From the NCBI GenBank assembly GCA_910584495.1, contig CAJUAR010000027.1, positions 1-32,576 of the forward strand: a stretch of DNA of 32,576 nt, read 5' to 3'. A model generated the notes under the pieces. The model did no database searches. It saw nothing but the letters and a program-made list of their open reading frames with translations, and was not told the DNA's origin. Positions 1 through 6,741 of this stretch are shown here, in pieces (positions within the stretch are counted from its first letter, which is position 1; every line of letters begins with the position of its first letter). A program made the position numbers and the translations under genes. Source of the DNA: an uncultured Muribaculaceae bacterium (GTDB taxonomy: Bacteria > Bacteroidota > Bacteroidia > Bacteroidales > Muribaculaceae).

Positions 1-79
1 AATGGTGGAATGGTAGACACGAGGGACTTAAAATCCCTTGGCCATTACGGCTGTATGGGTTCGAGTCCCATTTCGGGCA
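1..79 (+). tRNA. tRNA-Leu (anticodon TAA), 5' end cut by window edge
   Basis: The sequence carries a D-arm, an anticodon loop reading TAA, a long class-II variable arm (around GGCCATTACGGCT) and a T-arm with TTCGAGTCC. The 3' acceptor strand TTCGGGC (72-78) plus discriminator A (79) would pair with GCCCGAA; only the last two bases of that strand lie inside the window, so five bases are missing at the 5' end. No CCA is encoded. A strong hairpin follows directly. Confidence 0.93.
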
Positions 80-87
80 CAGACATC

Positions 88-128
88 AAACACGCTGCCG
101 ACATTGTTGCAATGTCGGCAGCGTGTTT
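88..128 (+). terminator. Strong, probably bidirectional, hairpin terminator after tRNA-Leu
   Basis: A perfect 18-base-pair stem (88-105 with 111-128) encloses a five-base loop and runs into a short T tract (TTTT) on the plus strand. It lies between the plus-strand tRNA-Leu and minus-strand genes that converge on it, so it probably stops transcription from both sides. On the minus strand the stem also ends in TTT. Confidence 0.85.
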
Positions 129-179
129 TAATACTGTCTTTATAAGTGCCAATCCTAAAATCCGGTGCATTAAATCTCG

Positions 180-254
180 CTATACGTCGGCTCCGTCTTT
201 GAGAGCCTGACCGATCCATGCAAACACGCAGAGAATAAAAATTAAAAATGTCAT
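180..254 (-). CDS. Possible 24-residue single-span membrane peptide
   Basis: A small frame starts with ATG at 254 and ends in TAG. It would encode a strongly hydrophobic stretch of about 13 residues (MTFLIFILCVFAWIG) followed by a short charged tail (QALKDGADV), the shape of a small inner-membrane peptide. A TAATTTTG box at 305-312 lies about 50 bases upstream and could give it its own promoter. A 13-codon frame (251-292) overlaps its start by ATGA, which may be chance. I do not recognise a family, and no function is claimed. The support is the promoter-like box, the topology and the open space around it. Confidence 0.35.
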   Translation of the reverse strand: MTFLIFILCVFAWIGQALKDGADV

Positions 255-304
255 AATTTGTCAATTTTTGATATACCGAGAAAAGCCTCCATGACTTTCG
301 ACGG

Positions 305-312
305 CAAAATTA
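305..312 (-). promoter_or_regulatory. Candidate -7 box (TAATTTTG) upstream of the small peptide
   Basis: The minus strand reads TAATTTTG, matching the Bacteroidota -7 consensus TAnnTTTG. No TTG is found at the 20-base spacing used by other promoters here, so support is partial. It lies downstream of xseA and would serve only the small frame at 180-254. Confidence 0.35.
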
Positions 313-394
313 ACGACCACATAAGCGGTATTCCTGCACACTAAAGTGAAATAATCCTAAAATTTTTAATGGGCACAAATAAACTTATTCAATG

Positions 395-410
395 GGCATT
401 GTTCAATGCC
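395..410 (-). terminator. Weak hairpin after xseA
   Basis: GGCATT (395-400) pairs with AATGCC (405-410) around a four-base loop, about 35 bases after the xseA stop on the minus strand. The stem is only six base pairs, and the following sequence is AT-rich without a clean T run, so terminator function is uncertain. Confidence 0.3.
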
Positions 411-442
411 GAATATGCAATAGGTTGAGCGGCTATGTTCTC

Positions 443-1696
443 TCATTCACCGAATGTCAGTACCAGATCGGGCCCTTTTGCAAACGAAGTTGTGAGTTTT
501 GCACCCGCCGGGATGACAGAGCTGTCGGTCACGGCTATGCCGTTGAGACGTGTTATGGAATAACCGCGACGAAGTGTAGCCTCGGGCGAAATGCTGTCCA
601 AGAGTTCGGCAAGGGCATCGAGACGCTGACGGCGCATGCGCAGCACGTTTGTAGCAGCAGTGGCTATTGTCTCGGCGGCACGGCCGTCGACATGCCGTCG
701 ATTACGCTCCACAACGTTTAAGGCAAGCGAAGGCAGTGCGCCCTGAATATAGGCGAGCTGCTGCCGTCGGCCGGCAAGGGCATCCTTTACCATAAGCATT
801 ATTTCGCGACCAGCAGTGACAACAGCGTTATAAGCCGCTCCGAGACGGTCGAGAAGCACTTCGGCAGCGGCAGTTGGCGTTTTGACGCGTGTGTTAGCCA
901 CATAGTCGAGCACAGTGATGTCGCGTTCGTGGCCTATGCCTACAATGACAGGCAACGGGAACTGAGCCACATTGCAAGCCAGGTCGTAATCATCGAACGA
1001 CGCAAGGTCGGCAACAGCACCTCCGCCACGGATAATAACAACACAGTCGAAGTTGTCGACACGCTCCATAATAGCATCGAGAGCCCCTATGACTGCCGGC
1101 ACAGTGTGCTCACCCTGCATGGCGGCCTGAAAAAGAGTTGTTTCGAAGCGAAGATGCAGAGGGTTGAGATGCAAATGCTTCACAAAATCGCCATAACCGG
1201 CAGCTCCGGCGGCCGAAATTACAGCTACACGCTGAGGAGTGTCGCACCAGGACAGCGAGCGGTTCAGATCGAGCACTCCTTCGGCCTTCAGGCGGGCAAC
1301 GATTGCATTTCTCTTGCGGGCAAGGTCGCCTACAGTATAGTCGGGATTGATGTCGGAAACAACGAGCGTAAAACCATAATAGGCATGGTAGTTTACACTG
1401 ACACGCACCATGATTTTGATGTCGCTTCGCAGGTTTGTTCCCGTGGCCTCGGCAAATTTGGGGGCAAGGACGGCAAAAGTCGATGCCCACACCACGGCTC
1501 GGCATTTGGCCACGGGAGTGCCGTTGTCGTCCTTCTGAATCAACTCCATATAGCAGTGCCCACCGGCCACGCGCAGGTCGGAAGTCTCGCCCGTAACCCA
1601 CACGTTGACCAGCCCCGGAGCTGCAGCCAGTGCGCGGCTGATGCGGCGGTTCAGCTCCAAGAGGCTGACAGCCTCGGCAGAATCATTGCAGAACAT
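443..1696 (-). CDS. xseA: Exodeoxyribonuclease VII large subunit
   Basis: This is the catalytic subunit of exonuclease VII, which degrades single-stranded DNA in both directions in the cytoplasm during repair. The N-terminal OB-fold region is recognisable (SLLELNRRISRAL, then VWVTGETSDLRV and GHCYMELIQKD). The core carries VIIRGGGAVADLASFDD and the GHERDITVLDYVANTRVKTPTAAAE region typical of XseA, and the tail has the RRGYSIT motif. The first in-frame start is TTG at 1717, but the ATG at 1696 is preferred: it gives about 417 residues and begins just before the family's conserved start. It overlaps the end of the upstream DUF3256 gene by 14 bases, so it is the last gene of a three-gene operon. 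The small subunit gene xseB, often adjacent, is not found after it. Confidence 0.92.
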   Translation of the reverse strand: MFCNDSAEAVSLLELNRRISRALAAAPGLVNVWVTGETSDLRVAGGHCYMELIQKDDNGTPVAKCRAVVWASTFAVLAPKFAEATGTNLRSDIKIMVRVSVNYHAYYGFTLVVSDINPDYTVGDLARKRNAIVARLKAEGVLDLNRSLSWCDTPQRVAVISAAGAAGYGDFVKHLHLNPLHLRFETTLFQAAMQGEHTVPAVIGALDAIMERVDNFDCVVIIRGGGAVADLASFDDYDLACNVAQFPLPVIVGIGHERDITVLDYVANTRVKTPTAAAEVLLDRLGAAYNAVVTAGREIMLMVKDALAGRRQQLAYIQGALPSLALNVVERNRRHVDGRAAETIATAATNVLRMRRQRLDALAELLDSISPEATLRRGYSITRLNGIAVTDSSVIPAGAKLTTSFAKGPDLVLTFGE

Positions 1697-2330
1697 CCCT
1701 GTAGGAATTGTCGACAACGAAACGTCCGTCTTTGTAGGCCCATACCAGGCGGTCGACCATCATGCCGACAGTCTCGGGACGGTCCTGGTCGGTATAATAA
1801 CCGCCTATGGTCGGAGTTAGGATGAAACGCCGGGTGTCGGGTTCGTAGACAGCGCTTGCCAGCATGAAAGGCGGCAGCTCCTTGCCCTTTGCGGCCTTTC
1901 GCATCTCGGGCCTGATAAACGCCTCAGGGCCGGGCATGTCGAAATTTTTTATATTCGAGGGGTCGGAAGGATTATAGATTGTGATGCTGCTGTCGGGAGT
2001 GGGCGTAGCCACAGTTTCGACAATGGCAATGAGAGTGTCGTTCTTTACCGGAAGCACGGCAAACTGGATTGTGGCGCGTTTGCCCACAACAATAGAGAGA
2101 CTGCTGTCGTTGAGGGCCACGATGTGCGAGCCGCCATTCTTGTCGAAGATGCTCACATCACGAAGCTGGCCGGCACGGAAATAGTCGAGCATGTCCATTC
2201 TCAGATTTTTGTCGAAAAGCATCATTGTCGAATTTGGAGCATCGACAAAAAATTCTGCTGCAGTTCTGGCAACAGCCGCCGCACAGGCAGCTGCCGCGAG
2301 GATTGACAGAATGAGGCGGCGTGTTTTCAT
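1683..2330 (-). CDS. DUF3256 family secreted protein
   Basis: This is a 215-residue protein with a clear signal peptide (MKTRRLILSILAAAACAAAVA, probable cleavage near residue 21), so it is exported to the periplasm or envelope. The remainder, including MDMLDYFRAGQ near residue 46, a central segment of strands and the ending GRFVVDNSYRDVLQ, resembles DUF3256 proteins of Bacteroidales, whose function is unknown. Its start overlaps the stop of the DEAD-box helicase gene by four bases (ATGA), and its end overlaps xseA, so the three are translationally coupled. Nothing in the sequence ties an exported protein functionally to the helicase or nuclease. The family call is from memory of sequence pattern. 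Confidence 0.75.
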   Translation of the reverse strand: MKTRRLILSILAAAACAAAVARTAAEFFVDAPNSTMMLFDKNLRMDMLDYFRAGQLRDVSIFDKNGGSHIVALNDSSLSIVVGKRATIQFAVLPVKNDTLIAIVETVATPTPDSSITIYNPSDPSNIKNFDMPGPEAFIRPEMRKAAKGKELPPFMLASAVYEPDTRRFILTPTIGGYYTDQDRPETVGMMVDRLVWAYKDGRFVVDNSYRDVLQ

Positions 2331-4102
2331 TTGCGTTTGGCTTTTGGTTTGGCTTTTGGAATGGAATTACGTTCTGTTTTCCTGCGTGCTTTGGGATTTT
2401 TCGAATCTTTATATGCATCTTTTCCTTTGCGGCCTACGATGGCGGCATAGTCGCGGTCGGGGTCGGCAATTTCACTAAAGATCCGCTTGCCAAAAAATTC
2501 ACACCCCTTTAGTGCGCCGACAACACGAGCGGCATCGGCTTTCTTCACATCGAAGAGGGAATAAGAAGGGAGCAGATCGATACGGCCCACATCAACGCGG
2601 TCGCCGGCCACATGCTTATTGAGCAGGTCTATGAGATTTCCGGCATAGAATCCGTCGGCTTTGCCCACGTTCACATATATTCGGGCCATGCCCCTCTCGG
2701 CTGTGCGACGGTCTTTGTCCTTGTCGCTGCGAGCCTGGTGCTCTTCTTTTGCACGCTCCTTTTTGGATGGTTTTTCATCGATGAAGTCGATTTTGGGAGC
2801 ATCGCGGTAATATTCGAGCAAACGGTTGAACTCGAGTGAAAGGACACGCTTTAGCAAGTCCTCGGTGGAGAGCCACGATAGTTTACGCATCACGCCTGGC
2901 AGGTAAGTTGCAATCTGGTTGTCGTCCACCTCTACACGCTCCAGACGGTCGGCAAGGTTGTAGAGTTGTTTTTCGATGATGTGCTCGGGTGTCGGCACCT
3001 CTTTACGTTCGAACTTCTTGCCTATGATACGTTCAATTTCGCGCATTTTGCCTTTTTCACGCGAGTGGATAATCGCAATCGACACACCTGTTTTGCCGGC
3101 ACGCCCCGTACGCCCCGACCTGTGTGTGTAGACAGCCGTGTCGTCGGGCAGTCCGTAGTTTATTACGTGGGTAAGGTCGTCGACATCGAGGCCGCGGGCG
3201 GCAACATCGGTTGCCACGAGGATGCGGATCACGCGGTCGCGGAATTTCTTCATCACAATGTCGCGCTGCTGCTGCGAAAGGTCGCCATGAAGGGCATCGG
3301 CATTATAACCGTCGGCAATGAGCTTGTCGGCAATCTCCTGAGTGTCGCGGCGGGTGCGGCAAAACACAATTGCATAGATGTTTGGCGAGTTGTCGACAAC
3401 ACGCTTTAGAGCGAGATATTTGTCGCGTGCATTTACCATGTAGTAAATATGCTGCACGTTTTTTGCCCCTTCGTTTCGTGCTCCCACCACAATTTCCTCG
3501 GGCTGGTGCATGAAACGCTTGGCAATCTTAGCCACTTCGTTTGGCATCGTTGCCGAGAACATGAGGGTTTTGCGCTCGTCGGGCACATGGCTCAGGATGT
3601 CGTTGATCGAATCGACAAAGCCCATATTCAACATTTCGTCGGCTTCGTCGAGCACCACGGTGTTGACACGGTCCAATTTCACCACCCCCCGGTTTATAAG
3701 GTCGATTAGGCGACCCGGCGTAGCCACCACAATCTGCACACCCTGACGCAGGGCTTTGATCTGGCTCTCAATGCTGCTGCCTCCGTACACCGGGAGAACC
3801 TCGATGTCCGGCAGATACTTGGAGTAGTCGGCAAGGTCGCCGGCAATCTGCAGACACAGCTCGCGTGTCGGGGCAAGGATTAAAGCCTGGGGCTGGCGTA
3901 GAGAGGGGTCGATGCGCTGAAGCACCGGCAGGCCGAAAGCGGCTGTTTTTCCGGTCCCTGTCTGAGCAAGTCCCACAAGATCGTGGTCGCCGTGAAGAAG
4001 AACGGGAATAACTTTTTCTTGTATCGGCATGGGGGCTTCGTAGCCCATATCTTGTATGGCGTGCAGCAAACGCGGCTCAACGCCTAATTCTTCAAAGGTC
4101 AT
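2327..4102 (-). CDS. DEAD-box RNA helicase (DeaD/DbpA-like)
   Basis: This ATP-dependent RNA helicase probably remodels rRNA or mRNA in the cytoplasm (ribosome assembly, cold adaptation, RNA decay). Counting from the ATG at 4102, all helicase motifs are in order: Q motif near 23-29, AQTGTGKT (46-53), PTREL (78-82), ATPGR (127-131), DEAD (152-155), SAT (183-185) and HRSGRTGRAG in the second RecA domain. Towards the C-terminus, the segment from ARIYVNVGKADGFY looks like a DbpA-type RNA-binding domain, followed by a Lys/Arg-rich tail. The frame could begin four codons earlier at a TTG (4114), but MTFEELGV is the usual family start. It heads the operon with the DUF3256 gene and xseA. Confidence 0.93.
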   Translation of the reverse strand: MTFEELGVEPRLLHAIQDMGYEAPMPIQEKVIPVLLHGDHDLVGLAQTGTGKTAAFGLPVLQRIDPSLRQPQALILAPTRELCLQIAGDLADYSKYLPDIEVLPVYGGSSIESQIKALRQGVQIVVATPGRLIDLINRGVVKLDRVNTVVLDEADEMLNMGFVDSINDILSHVPDERKTLMFSATMPNEVAKIAKRFMHQPEEIVVGARNEGAKNVQHIYYMVNARDKYLALKRVVDNSPNIYAIVFCRTRRDTQEIADKLIADGYNADALHGDLSQQQRDIVMKKFRDRVIRILVATDVAARGLDVDDLTHVINYGLPDDTAVYTHRSGRTGRAGKTGVSIAIIHSREKGKMREIERIIGKKFERKEVPTPEHIIEKQLYNLADRLERVEVDDNQIATYLPGVMRKLSWLSTEDLLKRVLSLEFNRLLEYYRDAPKIDFIDEKPSKKERAKEEHQARSDKDKDRRTAERGMARIYVNVGKADGFYAGNLIDLLNKHVAGDRVDVGRIDLLPSYSLFDVKKADAARVVGALKGCEFFGKRIFSEIADPDRDYAAIVGRKGKDAYKDSKNPKARRKTERNSIPKAKPKAKRK

Positions 4103-4131
4103 GTTAGTCGGCAATGTGTTAAAAGTTAGTA

Positions 4132-4158
4132 CAAAATTACGAAAAGATATTTATACAA
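4132..4158 (-). promoter_or_regulatory. Candidate promoter of the helicase-DUF3256-xseA operon
   Basis: The minus strand has TAATTTTG at 4132-4139, matching TAnnTTTG, 30 bases before the ATG. A TTG lies 16 bases further upstream (4156-4158), a shorter spacing than the 20 bases seen at other promoters here. The -7 box is convincing; the -33 element is weak. Confidence 0.45.
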
Positions 4159-4242
4159 CACACCACCCGGGCAAAAAGTCGCATCACTGCGGAAAATAGC
4201 ATGTTGTAAGCCCGTATATGGGGATAGAGGAGCAAGCAAAAG

Positions 4243-4314
4243 TACCCCGGAGCAGAATCGAACTGCTATCAAAAGTTTAGGAAACTTCTATTCTATCCGT
4301 TGAACTACCGGGGC
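4243..4314 (-). tRNA. tRNA-Arg (anticodon CCT)
   Basis: The minus strand folds as a tRNA: acceptor GCCCCGG with CCGGGGT (the first pair is G-T), a D-arm from GTTCAACGGATAGAAT, an anticodon stem-loop AAGTTTCCTAAACTT reading CCT, and a T-arm AGCAG-TTCGATT-CTGCT. CCT decodes AGG as arginine. No CCA is encoded. It follows tRNA-Asp on the same strand, with a terminator-like hairpin between them. Confidence 0.92.
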
Positions 4315-4346
4315 GTTGATGGCGGCATGGGACTTGTAGAGTTTAT

Positions 4347-4393
4347 AAAAAAGAATGAGAAACGAAATCCCGAAAGATTAACATTTCTCATTC
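4347..4393 (-). terminator. Hairpin with T run between tRNA-Asp and tRNA-Arg
   Basis: On the minus strand GAATGAGAAA (4393-4384) pairs with TTTCTCATTC (4362-4353), and six Ts follow (4352-4347): the form of an intrinsic terminator. It lies downstream of tRNA-Asp and upstream of tRNA-Arg, so it would either limit tRNA-Arg expression or act as a processing hairpin. The loop is about 21 bases, which weakens the terminator reading. Confidence 0.5.
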
Positions 4394-4407
4394 TCCTCTC
4401 TCCTCTG

Positions 4408-4481
4408 CGGTGCGGACGGGACTCGAACCCGCGACCTCCGGCGTGACAGGCCGGCATTCTAACCAGCTGAACTACCGCACC
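4408..4481 (-). tRNA. tRNA-Asp (anticodon GTC)
   Basis: The minus strand shows acceptor GGTGCGG pairing with CCGCACC and discriminator G, a D-arm GTTCAGCTGGTTAGAAT, an anticodon stem-loop GCCGGCCTGTCACGCCGGC with anticodon GTC, and a T-arm CGGGTTCGAGTCCCG. All stems are perfect. No CCA is encoded. A full-consensus promoter lies about 70 bases upstream. Confidence 0.96.
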
Positions 4482-4552
4482 ATTGTGCAAAATCTTTGAA
4501 GATTAAGCGCTGTGCTTTTGGAGAAGCTTGCGTCTGTTTCGCTTTTGCGCTG

Positions 4553-4584
4553 CAAAGTTACGACCCATTTTTGGTTTGTGCAAA
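4553..4584 (-). promoter_or_regulatory. Promoter of the tRNA-Asp/tRNA-Arg unit
   Basis: The minus strand has TTTG (4584-4581), exactly 20 bases, then TAACTTTG (4560-4553). Both elements match the Bacteroidota housekeeping promoter, and the predicted start lies upstream of tRNA-Asp with a leader of roughly 65 bases. Confidence 0.7.
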
Positions 4585-4644
4585 TATTTTGCAAAAAAAA
4601 TTCGACAAAAATGCATTTTTCTACTTTTTGACCTAAATATTGGT

Positions 4645-5796
4645 CTATTTCACCTTTTCAGCCGGTGGAATTTGCCTGATCCAAGCACGGCGGCGGCGGT
4701 GCTGACGACGCTCGAAATATTCCCACATTCGCTGCACGCTCTCATTTCCTTCGAGCTCGACGTTGCTTTCGGCCCACTTGTAACCATTGTTGATGAAGCA
4801 AGGCACGAGGTCGGCAAAGACAAGTGCATTTACGCCCTTTGCACGATAGGAGGGCTTGACGGCCACGAGCATGAGGTCGACCACGTCGACTTTGCCGCGA
4901 ATTGCCTTCAACAGGTGCCACCAGCCGAAAGGCAGCAAACGCCCCCTGCCTTTCTGCAGCGCACGCGACAACGACGGCATTGCAATGCCCAAGGCCACAA
5001 GCGAGCCCTGCTTGTCAACAACGAGCGACACATCTTCAAGGCGGAGGACACCGATGTACTCCTTGATATAGTGGTCGATCTGGGCATCGGTTAGTGGCAC
5101 AAAGCCATAGAGGTCGCTATAAGCCTCGTTGATAAGCTCGAAGATGGCACGTCCGTATTCGGCAGCAATTTTTTTGCGCGAAGTATATTTTTTAACCGAC
5201 AAGTCATATTTTTTTGCTACAATGTCGGCAATGCGGGCATATTTATCGGGAATTGCGTCGGGAATTGTGATTCGGTATTCCACCCAGTCAGCATCTTTTT
5301 GGAACCCGAGACGTTCCATGTGCTCCATATAGTAAGGAAAGTTGTAGATCGTAGCCATTGTTCCCACCTCGTCGAAGCCCTCGATCAGCATACCCTCCTG
5401 GTCGAGGTCGGTGAAACCAACCGGCCCCACCATCTCGTTCATGCCCTGGCTTCGCCCCCAGGCACTTGCGGCATCGAACAAAGCATCCACCACCTCGGCA
5501 TCATCAACAAAGTCCATGAAACCGAAACGCATATGTTTTTTGCCTGTCTTAGCGTTGGCGGCCTTGTTGACAATAGCAGTGATTGTGCCCACAGGCTCGC
5601 CGTTGCGAAAAGCCATGAACGACTGCCAGAAGCAGAATTCGGCGGCAGGATTTTTATCGGGAGAGAGAGTTGCCAGCTGATCGACAATAAGGGGTGGCAC
5701 GTAGCAGTCGTTGCCCTTATAGAGGTCGATACCAAAATGGATGTACTGCAACAACTGGTCGTTGTCGGCAGCTATAGGGTGGACAAATACAGACAT
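4645..5796 (-). CDS. GNAT-fold acetyltransferase-like protein
   Basis: This is a 383-residue cytoplasmic protein without signal peptide or membrane segment. It resembles a Bacteroidota family of about 370-380 residues usually described as N-acetyltransferase-like, with an N-terminal part (QLLQYIHFGIDLYKGND, YVPPL, then FGFMDFVDDAEVVDALFDAA) and a C-terminal GNAT-like half containing VDLMLVAVKPSYRAKGVNAL, where an acetyl-CoA loop would be expected, and WAESNVELEGNESVQRMWEYF. Typical GNAT loops have Q/RxxGxG/A; here the region is RAKGVN, so binding is plausible but not certain. No substrate can be inferred. It starts 13 bases after the pseudouridine synthase gene and is the last gene of the topA operon. 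Confidence 0.72.
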   Translation of the reverse strand: MSVFVHPIAADNDQLLQYIHFGIDLYKGNDCYVPPLIVDQLATLSPDKNPAAEFCFWQSFMAFRNGEPVGTITAIVNKAANAKTGKKHMRFGFMDFVDDAEVVDALFDAASAWGRSQGMNEMVGPVGFTDLDQEGMLIEGFDEVGTMATIYNFPYYMEHMERLGFQKDADWVEYRITIPDAIPDKYARIADIVAKKYDLSVKKYTSRKKIAAEYGRAIFELINEAYSDLYGFVPLTDAQIDHYIKEYIGVLRLEDVSLVVDKQGSLVALGIAMPSLSRALQKGRGRLLPFGWWHLLKAIRGKVDVVDLMLVAVKPSYRAKGVNALVFADLVPCFINNGYKWAESNVELEGNESVQRMWEYFERRQHRRRRAWIRQIPPAEKVK

Positions 5797-5809
5797 GGAA
5801 AGAAAATTA

Positions 5810-6739
5810 CTATACTAATCTTACATAGCCCGCAGGCAGCGGACAGGTGAACGACATATCACGGCGGGTTGTGGGATGGACAAAACGCAGTGTCTGAGCA
5901 TGGAGGCACAAGCGGTGGATGGGCGAAGCCTTCGCACCATAGCGGCGGTCGCCCACAATTGGATGCCCGGCCTCCTTCATGTGCACGCGAATCTGGTTTT
6001 TGCGCCCTGTGGCAAGGCTGAGTTCCACCATCGAATAAGGCGCGCGTTTTTTCAACGTTTTATAGTATGTCACAGCCAGCTTTCCTTCGGCGGGGTTGAC
6101 GGTCGAATATACCTCGTGGGCGGTGTTCTCGGTGAGATAGCTTCGAATTTCGCCCTCTTCGGGCTTTATAACGCCCTCCACGATAGCCACATATTTGCGT
6201 TCGAGCACCATGTTGTTCCAGTTGTGCTGCATGGTTTCCTTGGCTTTCTGCGTTTTTGCAAACATCATCAGCCCGGAGGTGTCGCGGTCCAGACGGTGAA
6301 CGATAAACAGCTTGTTGCGGGGGTCTTTACGTTTGAGATAGTCGCGCAGCAGATTGTATGCCGTTCCGTCCTTTATGCGGTCGGTTCCCATCGACAGCAG
6401 GCCGTAGCCCTTGTTGACAACAATAATATCGTCGTCCTCGTAAACAATTTTCAATCTTGAATTGCTGAAGCACTGAAACTCACGAGTGGTATTCACCTCC
6501 ACAATGTCGCCCGGAGAGAGAGGATGGTCGAAGCGGGTTGTAACATTACCGTTGACTCTCACCTGGTTGTGCTTGAGGTAGTCCTTGACGGTGGTGCGTT
6601 TGCTGTCGGGCAAAAAGACAAAGAGAGCGTCGAGCAAAGTTGCGGGCATGCTCTCATAGACAGTAAAGCTCAGAATATTATCGGGGCGGAACACGCCTGG
6701 TTGTGTGCCGGGTTTGGCGGCGAGGGGTTTTCGTGCCAT
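5810..6739 (-). CDS. RluA-family pseudouridine synthase
   Basis: This enzyme isomerises uridine to pseudouridine in rRNA or tRNA. The protein has 309 residues. Residues about 30-85 resemble an S4-type RNA-binding segment (TVKDYLKHNQVRVNG, then HPLSPGDIVEV). The catalytic domain contains HRLDRDTSG at 148-156, where Asp151 is the expected catalytic aspartate, and the later motifs ATGRKNQIRVHM and GHPIVGDRRYG are intact. The exact target site (RluA, RluC or RluD type) cannot be read from the sequence. It lies two bases after the topA stop and 13 bases before the GNAT-like gene, so the three form one transcription unit. Confidence 0.92.
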   Translation of the reverse strand: MARKPLAAKPGTQPGVFRPDNILSFTVYESMPATLLDALFVFLPDSKRTTVKDYLKHNQVRVNGNVTTRFDHPLSPGDIVEVNTTREFQCFSNSRLKIVYEDDDIIVVNKGYGLLSMGTDRIKDGTAYNLLRDYLKRKDPRNKLFIVHRLDRDTSGLMMFAKTQKAKETMQHNWNNMVLERKYVAIVEGVIKPEEGEIRSYLTENTAHEVYSTVNPAEGKLAVTYYKTLKKRAPYSMVELSLATGRKNQIRVHMKEAGHPIVGDRRYGAKASPIHRLCLHAQTLRFVHPTTRRDMSFTCPLPAGYVRLV

Positions 6740-6741
6740 CT

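Noticed and set aside
369..446. 26-codon frame overlapping the end of xseA as a candidate xseB
   Set aside because: Its translation lacks the acidic/leucine helical pattern of exonuclease VII small subunit and it is much too short.
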